A stretch of 64,000 nucleotides of DNA from Protea cynaroides. Taxonomy: Eukaryota; Streptophyta; Magnoliopsida; Proteales; Proteaceae. The position numbers and the translations under genes were made by a program. Positions 33,569-46,000 of the stretch are shown here, piece after piece. The number at the start of each line of letters is the position of its first letter. Position 1 is the first letter of the stretch. The notes beneath the pieces were generated by a model, which saw nothing but the letters and a program-made list of their open reading frames with translations, did no database searches and was not told where the DNA came from. Location: positions 39,545,016-39,609,015 of the forward strand of contig CM053269.1 of assembly GCA_028583415.1 (NCBI GenBank), in the 5' to 3' direction.

Positions 33569-35380
33569 CAGCCGCAGCTTTGGATGAAAATGCGTCCCTC
33601 GAAAACAGTTCATTGGAATTGCAGAGGGGGGGGGGAGACCTTGCCAGATTGGAGAGATTCCTTCATGGGAGTGGTTGAACACCCAGTTGTCATGATAGGA
33701 AAGAAAAATGAGTATACGGAACCAACAATTCTCTCTTCTAATATATATATATATATAGTATATATATAGAGAGAGAGAGAGAGAGTTCTGAAGAATGTGA
33801 GAAAGTTATCATGTGAGGTGAAGATCTGGACGTAATTGCATCATCTAGTGGTTTATAATAATTGTCTTGGAGATTCCAATATAATAGATCCCACGTGAAA
33901 AGTTGGAAATATTTTTAGGGAAGCTTTTAGAAAGGGTTGTAGTTTGCCTTTAGGTTATTGATTTCCCAACCGAACTCATAACTTCATGAGAAAAGGATCA
34001 CGGTCTTCTAGACTGGTGGGTTTTCTGGAACTAAAAGATGATGTCGTATGCACCTTAGCCTGGCATTCTTTTGAAAATAAAATGGAGTGGAGTTCATCGT
34101 GGATACTGCATGCAGGTCGATTGCCGGCCAATCTGACATAGTTAGTTGGATGGCAGTCTGTGCCCCCACCCAATTAACGACAAGTCTAATCCTAGCTCTT
34201 CGCACATGGGCATCCTCTTCTCTTCTGGATCTCACGCCATCCAGTTCAAAGGGTCTCACGCTCGAGAGGTGGATTCCACTTCTCATGGACGACCCTCACT
34301 GCATGTTCCCAACATCTCCCAACAAAGGATTTTATATGATGTCCACATGAGTGTCCACATGAGTATAGACTCATTCTTCAAAGCCCACTTACATGGGTGC
34401 TGAAGAAAGAAAATAGAGAGGTTTGATTGAAAAGAAACCAGAGATCCAGGGTTTTAGTTTTCTTGTAGGATTTTCTCAAGGTGGAGAAGAATTCAAGAAA
34501 ATATTTTTCTACCTGCACAATAGTCAGTTAGGTTTTCTCATCATTTATGAGATTAATTTAAGATTTGATGACTCCATCAAAGAAGCTTTTTAATGAGTTT
34601 CATCACAATAGCAATATTTTCATTAGTTTGAAGTGTTGTACAGCAGGCTAGGAACTTTTTTTATGGTTGTATATGGTAGATTCAATATGGATGAGATTTA
34701 TGAGAAAAAAATTCTCATAGAAGGATTTTTATTAAAAAGAAGGGAATTTAAAACTTATCTTCTAAAGAATATACCAAAAAATAAAAATAAAAAATTCATT
34801 GCTTAGTTTTAGATCTTCGATCTGATTATAGTTTTCTTGTTGTTGAAGTATGAAAAGGATAAGAAAAAATCCTTACAAATATATTTTATGGTACATGTCT
34901 AAAGTATGTTATCATATAGCAGAGAACATAGCTTTACCTCTTCAGGGGTCACCTCTTGGATCAGATCAAGAGTTTGCTGATCATCTAACTTCCTTTCAAA
35001 GTTAATCAAATTCTGTGATCAATGAAAGCCTTTATAGGGGAAATAAGAGGTAGAAATATTTAGTCTTCACGTGTTGGAAGAAATATATAAATTTATACAG
35101 TGGTTTTTCTTTCTTTTTTTTTCTTTTTAGATAAAAATTATTTCCTGATGCTGTTTAGATATTTGTCTAAAATATTTTATTGTTAAAAATGAATGTAATT
35201 CGTTCTTATAACTAATAATATGTAGAACTGATAATATGTGGAAACTGTTTTTGAGAAGTTATTATTTCATAGACATAATAATGGTGGAAACAACTTGGTT
35301 CCTCAAAATTATTAAATGTTAAACATTATCTGTTAATATAGAATTATTAATAGGCACCTTTAACAACCTTAAATTCCTTT
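33565..35380. other. Intergenic DNA upstream of the PRISE gene
   Basis: No gene is recognised. It includes a compound (AT)n(AG)n microsatellite at 33741-33785 and a run of nine G at 33627-33635. The first several hundred bases would contain the PRISE promoter. I could not pick out a TATA box with confidence beside the TA-rich DNA. Confidence 0.5.
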
Positions 35381-36245
35381 TACAGAGTTTGTGACCAATA
35401 TAATCTCTTTAGTAGTGATCAGAGAGTCTCAGTTTTGGGTGAAAAAAATCTTCATTTGTTCAGTCTATCTGAGTTCTTTTTGTCGTGGTGAATGGGTCTA
35501 ACACGGGGACTAGTGAGTTCCCAAGCAACCCCAAAGTTAAGTTACCATCTATGACCCTTGAGTTATCCTGTGTTTTAGTTTCTGATAAGTTACCATAAAC
35601 TTGTTTTTTTTTATTTTATTTTTATTTTTATTTTTATTTTTATTTTGCATTTTTATTTTGGGGGTACATCAACTGGTATCAAATTTGAGTTTCGATTCTT
35701 GGGTTGAGCAAGTCTATAAAGTCAATCTGAAATCAAGAAGTAAACTCGACAAGCAAAAAATGACCAACATTGATCGATTTAGCCACATCATCAAATGGAA
35801 AAAAGACCACAAAAACTCGAGGACGAGCTTTCTCCCACATGAAGAGAATGATGCAGTCAAGACGTGACATCTCATGCCACAATTATTAACATCCAACATC
35901 TCTTTTTTTCCCTCTCCCAGCATCTTCTCCCTCCCAAAAGGCTCCAACGGTCCAAAGCCCAAAGGCTCTTTTCTCCCCTCCATGAGATCTCCCTCTCTTA
36001 CATCTCCTCTATAATTATTTGTATTGTGAAATAAACTTTAGAGAGAATTTGTTTCCAATGTAACTACTAGTGAGAGAATCTCATTCCTAAGTGAGTATCT
36101 TTTGAGTACGAAGTCCTTTTACGGTAGTGAGTTTCACAGTTGGGTGAGTGAGTCTCCAAACCACCCCAGAGCTAAATGATTTTCCATGACATTTTAGTTC
36201 AGTGGTCCTCTCTAATTTTTATTAACTTGTTTGGGATGCATCTGA
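35380..36245 (+). mobile_element. Second TRIM-like element (degraded)
   Basis: A primer-binding site TGGTATCAAA at 35674-35683 follows an LTR end GGTACATCA. Similar sequence to the preceding 280 bases recurs at about 36010-36245. Shared landmarks are a GTGAGTCTC-like word, CCAAA/GCAACCCCAAAGTTAAG against ACCACCCCAGAGCTAAA, and a TGACC...TTAGTT word. The spacing leaves only about 180 bp internally. It shares LTR words with the TRIM at 27826-31187 (GTTAAGT, GAGTGAGTCTC, the TACATCA end). The left LTR seems truncated and boundaries are approximate. A (TTTTA)n run lies at 35607-35648. Confidence 0.45.
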
Positions 36246-39200
36246 ATGAAATAGATATAAATTTTGTTAAGTATTATGCTGGTAGTAAACCTTATGGATG
36301 GCAATGCCGAAGGTGGATGTATCCTACTACTAGTTTTGGTTTGTAATTTCTTTATATTTCCTTCCATATTAATATATCTCTTGCTAGCCTTTAGCCAAAA
36401 AAAAATAAATAAAATAAATAAAAAAAGAACTTGTGCTCGATTTTTCATTTTATAATAAAATTCTTCTCCATTCGTTTTATTTTGTATTTTCATCTGAGTA
36501 GCATTAAATGTTTAAGAAAAAATAAATAAAAAAACTGTTTCAAATCGGTCAACAATTCAAATTATATAGGAACGATATTACAGACCAAATTAAAGAAATA
36601 TATATTTAAAATCAGTCAAAGCTTCTTCACCTTCTAACCATCCATCTTGATCTGCAATTCGGCCAAGACTAGGTCCAATAAAATAGAACTGCTCAGGAGA
36701 TGGCCAATGTCTATACTTCATCAATTGGGGTTGATAAACATGTTACTCTAATACGATACGAATTTCATTAAGAAACCTATTGGGATGCTTTTCAACCCAC
36801 TAATTTCAGTATTGATTTAATAAAATTATTTTTTTGGATGTAACAATAATTTTTACAGGTCTTTCCACAGTGTCTTTTGATTCTTTGTTTCTCTCTCCAC
36901 TTCAGACTCTATGAAATCAAACACTGCTCATAAGAACCCATTACCCATAGAATGACCAAAAGGGGATGTAATTGATCATGTGCATCACGTTGAGAGAAAT
37001 GAGTAACAAAAATTAAGAAACTTGGCTGAAAGAGCTTAGGAATGTCAAACCAACACACACTTCTCTTAGAAAATAAGGGAAAATGAAAAAAACCAAGTAA
37101 CCATATCATATGGGGTCCAAATTTCATTGACAGTAGAATCATAGGTCTCTAATGAACAGATCAAGTTTCAATTCAATTGAAATTCACTAATGTTGTGTTT
37201 GTTTTCTTGTAAAATGGTTGAAAATAAAAATTTTCCTATAAAATAGGAATTTCCACTAATTAGTGTAAAATGCAAAGAAGAAATTAAAATTCGAAAATTT
37301 TAATATGGAGAAAAATTGTCATGTAAAATATCATTTGGAACAAAAAATTCTACAGCGAAACAAACAGGGTAAATGGCAAAATAGAGCTTTGAAATTCCAA
37401 GACTATAGAAAAGTGCACAATAATTGTCGAGAGTACTGCATGCATAAACATACATGATGATACATGCCATTCCACGGGAAATTTGATATTTACCTAATGC
37501 AAATTATGTCATCTCCATTCAATGATCGAATTTGCCACATCTTCTACCCACATTGTTCAAATGGTGGATCTATTAGAAAACTCTTCCAAAATCGTGCTGT
37601 ATAAAGAGGATTTTGTCAACAAAAATAAATAAAATAATAAACAAAGGCGAAAATGAAAATTTTAAGATCCATTGAAAAGGCAAAAAGTATCACTAGTGGG
37701 CATGTCCTCCATTAGATTTGTAGGGAATGGTCTGAATTGACCACATAAAATTTGACATACACTCCTCCATTATGTCTTTACATCCCTTCGGTGGTCTGTG
37801 CATCTTTTTGGCAGTCCTTAATTTTTCAATGACCCCCCTAATTTTTCAATATTTTATTTCACTACTTGACAAACTTCTTATAAGTTAAATCTTAAAAAAA
37901 AAAAAGAAAAAAAAAAAAAAAGAACCGACCTAGGACTGCAAACCTTGGCCAACCAAACCCCCTGGATTAAGAAAAGAAAATGGGACCTACACCTCTCTCT
38001 CAACGTGGTACACATATGACCAAGTAAACAAAAACAATTAGGTCATGTTCCTGCGGTAGCTAAACAATATTAGAGGACCCCAATCTCCTCCCCTCGGAAA
38101 AAATAAAAGTTAAACAATTATGAGAGGGATGCTACCCGCATATATATTTTTTTTTGAAGCAATGTGAAATAGTCAATAGTCAAACACAGGTTTACAGAAG
38201 ATTCCACAACCAAACCCTTGTTTTCCGCTCGGCCTCTATAAATTAAGACCATTTGGGTTGGGGTATTTCACAATATTTCCATAAGGTAGTCTTGTACAGC
38301 TTAGTTTAATAAATTCCTCACTCGATGGAAAAGAAAACAAGAAAATTAAGCTGCTTGAATATGTCAAACTGAGGCCATATGAAGTCATCAATTACATCAG
38401 TATCATATTTTAAATAAAAAAAAAAATTCAGACCAATAACAGCCAAATATGGATCTTTCAGATATCTTTAGAAAGTTAATGGAGTTTCTTTTTACTTTTT
38501 TTTTTCCCCAGAAACCTCATAATACATGGGTTCCTTAACAATAACTGGTCAACCCACAAGGAATATCACATTCCATGTTTCAACAAATTCTGAGAGAAAC
38601 TCTGTATTCAAGTCATCATTTCAACAGTTCAACAGCTAACTCAGAATTCAGTACCCTGCTTATAACTGATAATGATAATGAAATAAGGATATTGTTAGTT
38701 CTAGACTAGTTATCAATAGCAGTCGATATCCAGAAATCAACATCACATCACATGGGAAAATGAGGAAGGGGAATAGGGGATGAGGCTTTAACTTCCAAAG
38801 AGTCAAAACAATTCTAATATTCACCAGTACTGAGAATCTTTACAAGGGCAATCCATGCAAAACCTTGCCAGTACTAAACTGAAAATACAATGGTAGCAAC
38901 TATTGTTTTGGTAATGATATAAGAAACCCATCTTAAATAAACAAGATTCTCTGTTGCACTTTTTAAGTATTGAACCTGAACCCTGTAAAACCATAAGTAC
39001 AATAGATAAAGAGTTTGTTGTTGACTACTTTAAGAGCCGCCTAGGAAAATATGGCTTCATCTGAGCATGGACAGAACACAGGTATTTCAGCATCAGCCAA
39101 ATAGGTGTTCTGCCCTACTATTAGAGTAGTAATTTCCACTAGTTTTAGGGGACAGGGCAAAAGAGTCCTATAAATGGTCACATCTCACATGTATATGTGT

Positions 39201-39999
39201 AAACATGTTAAACACCCTAGTTTTATATATTAACACACACTTATACCCCTTATAACACACTCTTATAACCATTATAAAGATATTATTTCTAAAAATGTAA
39301 ATTAATAAAATACAAGATATATTAGTCACAAACCATGAAACCAATTTGGCTACCAAGGCAAACAGTTGGAGAGAAAATTAATTATAAGGGGACCTATTGT
39401 AAATTTGATATCATGCCTAGACAACTTACAGTGAATACCAAGACATACTTTGGCCATCACAAAACCAATAGATCTTCAATTTTTTTTTTTTCCATTGCCC
39501 TGGCTCGGGAAAGGAAAGAAGTGAAAAGAAGCAAACAAACAACAATTGAAATGTAGATCAGAAAGAAGTCTACACAGTGACAGATATTTATTGACAGCAA
39601 TAATTTCGAATGAGAGAATATGACATGATCCTTCTCAAGCATAATAGAAATTATTTCTGCCTGTATGCAATTGTCATTAAGTCATCACTAATATTTAAGC
39701 ATCATACATTTACAACCTACATAAACAAATCTACTACACGATCTTTGCATCACAAAAAAAAAAAAGAAAAAAAAAAAAGAATAATCCTAGAAATTCCAGA
39801 GGCTCTGCAAAATTGAAGACATGAATGATTGAAAGCTCTTACAAAAAGTTACATCCCAGATCTAGGCATCACCATCTCCTCAAAAGTTATGGCATATTAG
39901 GAAACCCCATCTGCCAGAAGTTGATTTCCATGCCTATCCAAAAAAATTGATGTAGGCCAAAACATGAATCTTGGCCGCAATTGGTCATGTGCAAATGCT
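36246..39999. other. Intergenic DNA between the two genes
   Basis: No coding capacity or recognisable element domain is seen except the MITE at 37192-37369. Poly-A/purine runs occur at 36400-36428, 37893-37921 and 39752-39780. The 3' untranslated region of the carrier gene occupies an unknown part of the last few hundred bases. Confidence 0.5.
37192..37369. mobile_element. MITE of the TTTGTTT family
   Basis: Left end TTGTGTTTGTTTTCTTGTAA and right end (reverse complement) ACCCTGTTTGTTTCGCTGTA form imperfect inverted repeats of about 25 bp around 130 bases of AT-rich filler. It resembles the MITEs at 54081 and 63762. Confidence 0.5.
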
Positions 40000-40099
40000 C
40001 TAGGTTTGTTTATGGCGGTTTTCCTCCATGATTCTCCGGAACTCTTTTTCACTGGCCTCAATAAGAACTTTAACAGTGTCAAAGGTTGTCAGCCTTATA
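40000..40099 (-). CDS. Carrier gene exon 10, last coding exon
   Basis: Completes S349 and encodes IRLTTFDTVKVLIEASEKEF and on to HKQT, then TAG. The acceptor is CCCTCCAG|TATAAGG. SSIRLTTFD is the end of the sixth helix region, and the charged tail is typical of this subgroup. Confidence 0.9.
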
Positions 40100-43000
40100 C
40101 TGGAGGGAGCAGACAGAAAAGGTTTCATCAGTAAATAAACCAGGAGACATGCAGGGAAAAGAGGGTGGAGTGTGGTGGACAAAAGGTCATGACCTAAAGA
40201 AATGGGGTCTGAGTGTAGTAAGACTCGGAAAATTATGACAAAAGAGCAACTCAACCTGCCATAGAAGTTGATTCCATGAAGTTATCCCGCAAGTCCCACT
40301 ATTGCAGAGTCTTGGAGGGTGTTGGACTGGAGTTAGTCCTAACCTTCGGCATTTTTACATCAAGTGGCCACCAACAAGCTCAAACCTCCATCTTCACACT
40401 TGCAGCCAAAGTTTTTAACCATCAAGCCAAGCAACAGACCCTTCACCCAACTATAAATAGACTTCCAAAGGTAAGGCATGCATAACTAATCATATTTACC
40501 TATTCAGTAGTTGGGAACTTTATAATTCCCATCAGTCACTGAATACTAAGGAGAGCCAATGATACAAAAAAAAAAAAAAATGCGACACCAAGGCAGACCT
40601 GGATCCTCTGTAGTGACTGCCAAGCGGCAGTGAGATCCCAACCGCTCAAAGTGCATCAGCACGTATCCCGGTGCACTATGAGCAGCCGGGATCCTCACTG
40701 CCAGGCAGCAGCCAGACAGGATCCTTACGCCACCAAGGCACTCCCTACCTAAGTAGCTAAGTGACCCGACAAATGAATAAGGCCTAAAACTGCATGAAGG
40801 TGTAATTGGCTTCCTAGTTTTCTCTATAACAGTAAATGTAAAGAGGAAAGAGCTGAGTAAAACAAATGCACCTGCTGTTGGGTAGGGTTTTCAGTATATT
40901 TGGCACAAAACCGCTGTATAATCCAATGAAACCATCACATGCCACAATTCCTGCATCAGGACAACTAAGTTAGATGATTGCAGCACATACCCTACATGAT
41001 TGGGTAGCTTCTACAGTTCTACTAGAATTATGAAATTCAACTCGCACATACTAAATTGTAAAAGAAAATAACATGGCACAAGAAAAACCTACAGTTATTA
41101 AAGTTCAAGGCTAGAAGAATTTGCCAATGGGCTTAATGAGGACTTGAAGTCTGAAGGTCAAATACCAGGTCAACATAACCCCATAAAGACTGAAACTTAA
41201 CCAAATATTTTGTCAAGCTTAATTGAGAGTTCAAGAAGTATGTGCTTTGATGATGTAACCTTGGTATCTGTGCTCCCAATTCTGGTATAATTGTATAAAA
41301 CCTTTCTTTGTATGTCAATGAATGCTTTTACTTGTTTCTTAATATGGGGAAAGAGAGTTTTAAGTGCTTGGAAGTATCTGGCCACATCACCAGCTTATTC
41401 AACTAGAAAAATGCTTAATTGAGTAGTCAACTGAGCATTGTTGTTACTATTTTCTTTTTATTAGTTGGTCAAGTATTATGGAAGCTGGAACGTGATCCAC
41501 GTTGCCATCAAGCAACAATCTCAAGAAACATTTAGAAAATGTAAGCTATAACATTAAAAAAATCCACAAGGTTCAATTTTAGCTACACACTATTACTTCA
41601 CAGAAAATAGACATCAAATGCAGCAACAATAACAACAAAAAGCCTTATCCCAACTAAATGGGGTCAGCTACATGGATACTTGTCCTCCAATCAGTTTTAT
41701 TCGATGTCATACTTGAACCAAGGCCTAAGCTATACATGTCTTTCTTCACCACCTCCCCTAGAGTCATCTTAGGTCTGCCCCTAGTACTTTTAAATCCTTC
41801 AATCTGAATCAAATCACTCCTCCGTATGGGAGCATTTAACGGCCTCCGTTGAACATAGTCGTAGCACCTCAAACGGCTTTTTCATAGTTTATCATGTACA
41901 AGCGCTACTCCCAAATCAACTCTTATCCGATCATTCCTTACCTCATCCTTCCTAGTTTTGCCACACATCCATCTCAACATCCTCATCTCAACTACACTAA
42001 GTTTATCTATATGATGCTTCTTAACTGCCCAACATTCGACACCATACATCATAGCCGGTCGAATGACTACCCTATAAAATTTTCCTTTAAATCCAAAGGA
42101 ATACGCTGATCACACAGCACTCCAGACACACCTCTCCACTCTTTGTTTATGATTGAATCTAGATACCTAAAAGATCATTTTGTTGTACCTCCCTCTTATG
42201 AATGTTCACTACCTCATTATCCATCCTTGTGTGACTAAGTCACTAAAGTTAAACAGCATATATTCCGTCTTTGTTTTACTTATCTTAAAACCTTTTCATT
42301 CCAATGTTCATCTCCATAGCTCCAAATTGCATTAATCTCTGCTTTTGTCTCATCCACCAAAATAATATCATCAGCGAAAAGCATGCACCAAGGTACTTCA
42401 TCTAATATGTCTCTGGTTAGATCATCCATAATGAGGGCAAACAGATAAAGGCTTAAAACTGGTCCTTGATGTAACCGTATTATAATTGGGAATTTATGAC
42501 CTTGACCCCTCACAGTTTTCACATAGTCACCACATTATAATACATATCTTTAACTATGTTCACATATTAGGAACTCTGTCATAAGTTTTTTCTAGATCAA
42601 TAAAGACCATATGGAGGTCTTTCTTGCCTTCTCTACATCTTTCCATGAGTCTCCTAAACAAGTAAATAGCTTCTATTGTGGATCTACCTGGCATAAAACC
42701 AAATTGGTTCTCTTTAATAGTAGTTTCTTTTTTCATGCAAGTTTCAATAACTCTCTACCATAGTTTCATAGTATGACTCATTAGTTTTATGCCTTCGTAG
42801 TTATTGCAGCTCTGAATATCACTTTTGTTTTTATAAATTGAAACCACAATGCTTCTCCTCCATTCATCTAACATTTTCTTTGAACTCATAATTTTATTAA
42901 AAAAAACTTAGTTAGCCAAGATACTCCATACATTTGTAGGCTCTTCCAAACTTCTATTGGGACCCCATTTGGACCTGGTGCTTTGCCTACATTCATCTTC

Positions 43001-46000
43001 CTTAGAACTCTTCCTTTCCCTCATCTTAACTATTTTATAGATAGGTTTTTCTCCTTCTTTTGTGCTCAAATTGTTATAAAGATCTTCATCTTTCTTCGCC
43101 CTTACTTTTCCCACAATCTTTTTTGCTTCATTTCTGGAAAGTCTATACCTTTGTAGATCTTCTATATCCTTAGTCTTTTGCTATGTCTTAAAACTATTTT
43201 TCTTAGCTTTAATGGCTGCTTGAACCTCATCATCTCACCACCAAGACTCTCTAGGAGAATGACGTTTTCCTTTCGACATGCCTAGAACATCTATAGCAAC
43301 TTTCTTAATACAAGCAATCATCTCGTTCCACATTGTATTAGTGTCTCCCTCAAAGTCCCACATTCCTTGTTTGACAACATTATTAGTAAAAGCTTTCAAA
43401 GTATTTCCATTTAAACACCACCACCTTATCCTAGGACAAAAAGCCTACCCATTCTTATGATTCGGCATAGTGAGATATATATCCATGACCAATAATCTAT
43501 ATTGAGTGGTTAGGCTCTCTGCTGGTATAACTTTACAATCCTTATAAAACAACTTATCGAACTTTCTAGTTAGAAAGAAATCTATTTGGATTTTATGATG
43601 CCCACTTTTGAAGGTGACTAGATGCTCTTCTCTTTCTTTTCAAAGTATGTGTTTACAATGGATAAATCATAAGCTGTAGCAAAATCTAAAATTGAAGTCC
43701 CCTTGTCATTCCTCACTCCAAAACCATATCGTCCATATACACCTTCATATCCTCTACGATCTCCTCCTACATCTCCATTCAATTACCCCCTATTATAATC
43801 TTTTCTCCTTGTCTAAAACCTTGCATTAATCCATCCATGCGTTCCCAAAATTGTAGCTTACTACTCGCATCCAATCCTGCTTGGGGTGCTTATGCGCTAA
43901 TTATATTTATTCTCTTTCTCCATCACTAGCTTAATGGCTATAATCCTATCACCGTATCTTTTAGCATCCACCACATCATTCTTTAAATCTATATCCACTA
44001 TTATACCCACTCAGTTGCTATTATTTACATCTGCCGTATAACAAAGTTTAAAATCATCCAACTCCTTAGCTTTTTTACCTTTCCATCTAGTCTCTTGAAT
44101 GCAAGTTATGTTAATCCTTCTTCTCCTCACAACATCTATCAATTCTAAACTCTTACCCGTTAAAGATGTTTTAAGATACTAATATAATCCTACGCTTATG
44201 GACTACCTTCTTTAGCCGTACTCGTCCACGGTGCGAGAACTCTTGCCTATTTATCACTGCATCCGGGAGCGGATACAGCGGCCCTTGCCTATTTTTCACC
44301 TCATTCGGGAGATGCGGCAGCCCTTGCCCATTTTTTGCTACACCAGGGACCAGGTGTAATGTGTCGTTTACAGAGAACGCCCTAGTAACACTGATTATCT
44401 TTTGTTTGTGAATCCATGTTAAGGGTTTGGTTAGGTTCTTTTTTCGAGATACCGGCTGCCAACCTAACGCACTAACCCTCCTTTATCCGGCTTGGGACCG
44501 GTAGCATAACACTAGCGGAGTTAGATATCAAATGCAGAAACACATGCAAATCCAAGTTACATCAAGTCAATCAAACTCAACAAAACTTTATCCCAGCTAC
44601 TTGGGATTGGCTAAGAAAATCCTTTACCGCGTGTACACTCCAGATAAAGAATTACTTTTTGTCCATTGAATCATAAAGTTCAATCTAACTACCTTGGCAC
44701 GTCTTTTTTCCTCTTACCTTATCCTTTTAGACCCATCAATCTGAACAATATCCTCTTCCCACTGCTGCACATGATAGTCTTCCTTACATGTGTAGTTTTA
44801 AAACCAGAGAAAATGAGCCATTCTTGATGAGTTGCCCCAAATGGGATACCTTAGTGCTTCAAATAACCCCCAAACCAGATGAGGTCAGCTAACCAGCTGA
44901 TTTCAAATTTTCATGCAAACTATATGAACAGACCATTTTTTGCCTAGTTTTCTATTTTATACAATTTATTCTTAAATACTTAAATGACCTTGGAAATCAT
45001 TTCTCAGATTGGTCAAAATTTTGGTAACCAGTATTGACCACCAAAATGGTTTAGACTCCACTAGTCAAGTCTGAGTTTCAGGGCTATAATTATATATATT
45101 TTTTAAGTTCAGATAATAAATTACATAAAAAAGAGGATTACAGGATTAACGTCTCGGCATACCCAGACAAATAGAAAGAAGCAAAGTGCTATGCCACCCC
45201 ACCTTCGCCATTGGCATCAGCAGGGTACGCCAAAGCACCAAAGAAAAACAATAGAACTTAAGGTAGAGAAATGAATCCGAGGCCTGCATTGCGCATCGTG
45301 CCTCATCCCGTCAACAATATGGCTCTGGAAAACAATATTAGAGGATGACATCCCATCTTTCGCAGCTCCTTTAGCCAGAGAATCCGCAATTGGGTTTGCT
45401 TCCCTGAAGCAATGACTGAATTTCCTTGAAATTGACGCCAAATAGGGGGTAAAAAATAACCACTGCTGACAAAACATCCATGGAACATTATAGGATTGCA
45501 AAGAAACCACTGCCGCAGCCAAATAACACTCCACCCAAAGCTTGGATATGCCCAACTCCTTGGCTCTAATCAATCTCTTGATCAGCCCCAAAAATTCTGT
45601 TATCAAACCATCTCAGTTGAATCCCTAATCTTGTGACCTATGGGTTGGTGCTAACCCTAAGCTCCTGTGAATGCATATATTTTTAATGTTATCCCCTCTA
45701 CTCTTGCCATAAGCCCATCCCAACATTCTCATCTCAGCTACACCCAGTGATGTCTGTGATATTTATTTGCTGCTTAACATTCTACTTCGTAAAGAATGGC
45801 TGAACTACTGTAGGTACAAACTTCAATCCTATTTTTTTTGGGTGAATCAAAATCTATATTATACATGGGGGTTGAACTCCCTTAACAAACTATAAGCCCA
45901 AGGCCAACCACTAGTCTACAAAGTTGGTCCTAACTTCAATCCTATTGATATACTATAATTTCATATCATTCCATAGGCAACCCTCCATTTCAGCCAACCC

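Larger units (their letters stand above)
41624..44522 (-). mobile_element. RTE-clade LINE, nearly full length, in intron 8
   Basis: The copy is 2,899 bp, flanked by 15-bp target duplications AGACATCAAATGCAG (41609-41623) and AGATATCAAATGCAG (44523-44537), which differ at one base. On the minus strand it holds an endonuclease domain (about 44110-43800), a reverse transcriptase with FADD (in 42280-42522), and ends in TTGTTGTTATTGTTG. A (TTG)n-like tail instead of poly-A is characteristic of plant RTE elements. Many stops and shifts show it is dead. It lies in the same orientation as the host gene. Confidence 0.88.

Noticed and set aside
33458..33682. Frames containing long YIYI repeats
   Set aside because: Translation of the (TA)n tract.
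45303..45488. Second small minus-strand frame in the L1 RNase H fragment
   Set aside because: It is a shifted reading of the same RNase H sequence.
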